The notes under the pieces are model-generated. The model searched no databases and was not told the origin of the DNA. It saw only the letters and a list, made by a program, of their open reading frames with translations. Below, in pieces: positions 5,668 to 5,670 of a stretch of 5,670 nt of DNA (the stretch's first letter is position 1; every line of letters starts with the position of its first letter). The stretch lies in assembly GCA_039931435.1 (NCBI GenBank), contig JBDTRY010000245.1, positions 1 to 5,670 on the forward strand, in the 5' to 3' direction. Made by a program: the position numbers and the translations under genes. The DNA is from JBDTRY01 sp039931435 (GTDB lineage: Bacteria; Acidobacteriota; Thermoanaerobaculia; Gp7-AA8).

Positions 5668-5670
5668 ATT

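Overview
This window looks like chromosomal DNA of a GC-rich Gram-negative (diderm) bacterium. It encodes a TolC-type outer-membrane channel, an OmpA-type peptidoglycan-binding lipoprotein and a PagL-like outer-membrane enzyme. The style of the proteins, together with the palindromic intergenic repeat carrying 'CATTCCGAGCG...GAGCGAGGAATC', would suit Acidobacteriota or a neighbouring phylum. That placement is an inference, since no rRNA or phylogenetic marker is present.

Layout from left to right. (1) 1-970, minus strand: the N-terminal part of a TolC/CusC-like efflux channel that runs off the left edge. It is preceded by a small exported Cys-rich protein with a mirror-image cysteine pattern, and together they look like the start of a metal-efflux type operon. 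(2) 971-1655: no intact gene. It holds a decayed fragment of an aspartate/glutamate racemase (plus strand, two frames, both catalytic cysteines gone) and a long palindromic MITE-like repeat with a partial second copy. (3) 1656-3062, minus strand: a complete class-3 aldehyde dehydrogenase. (4) 3198-4502, plus strand: a 434-residue multidomain lipoprotein with an OmpA C-terminal domain, divergent from the dehydrogenase across a 135-bp intergenic region. (5) 4503-4700: a spacer with several small hairpins. (6) 4701-5318, plus strand: an exported PagL-like lipid A deacylase family protein. (7) 5370-5576, minus strand: an unrecognised 68-residue acidic, Tyr-rich protein. Its upstream region carries three CGTCAG direct repeats at exact 11-bp spacing, which looks like an OmpR/PhoB-type response-regulator site.

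The intact genes are mostly envelope functions (efflux, peptidoglycan anchoring, lipid A modification) plus aldehyde detoxification. Apart from the left-edge gene pair they look like single transcription units rather than one pathway. No complete novel multi-gene system is visible. The most unusual items are the mirrored-cysteine protein, the 11-bp repeat array in front of an orphan small gene, and the decayed racemase.
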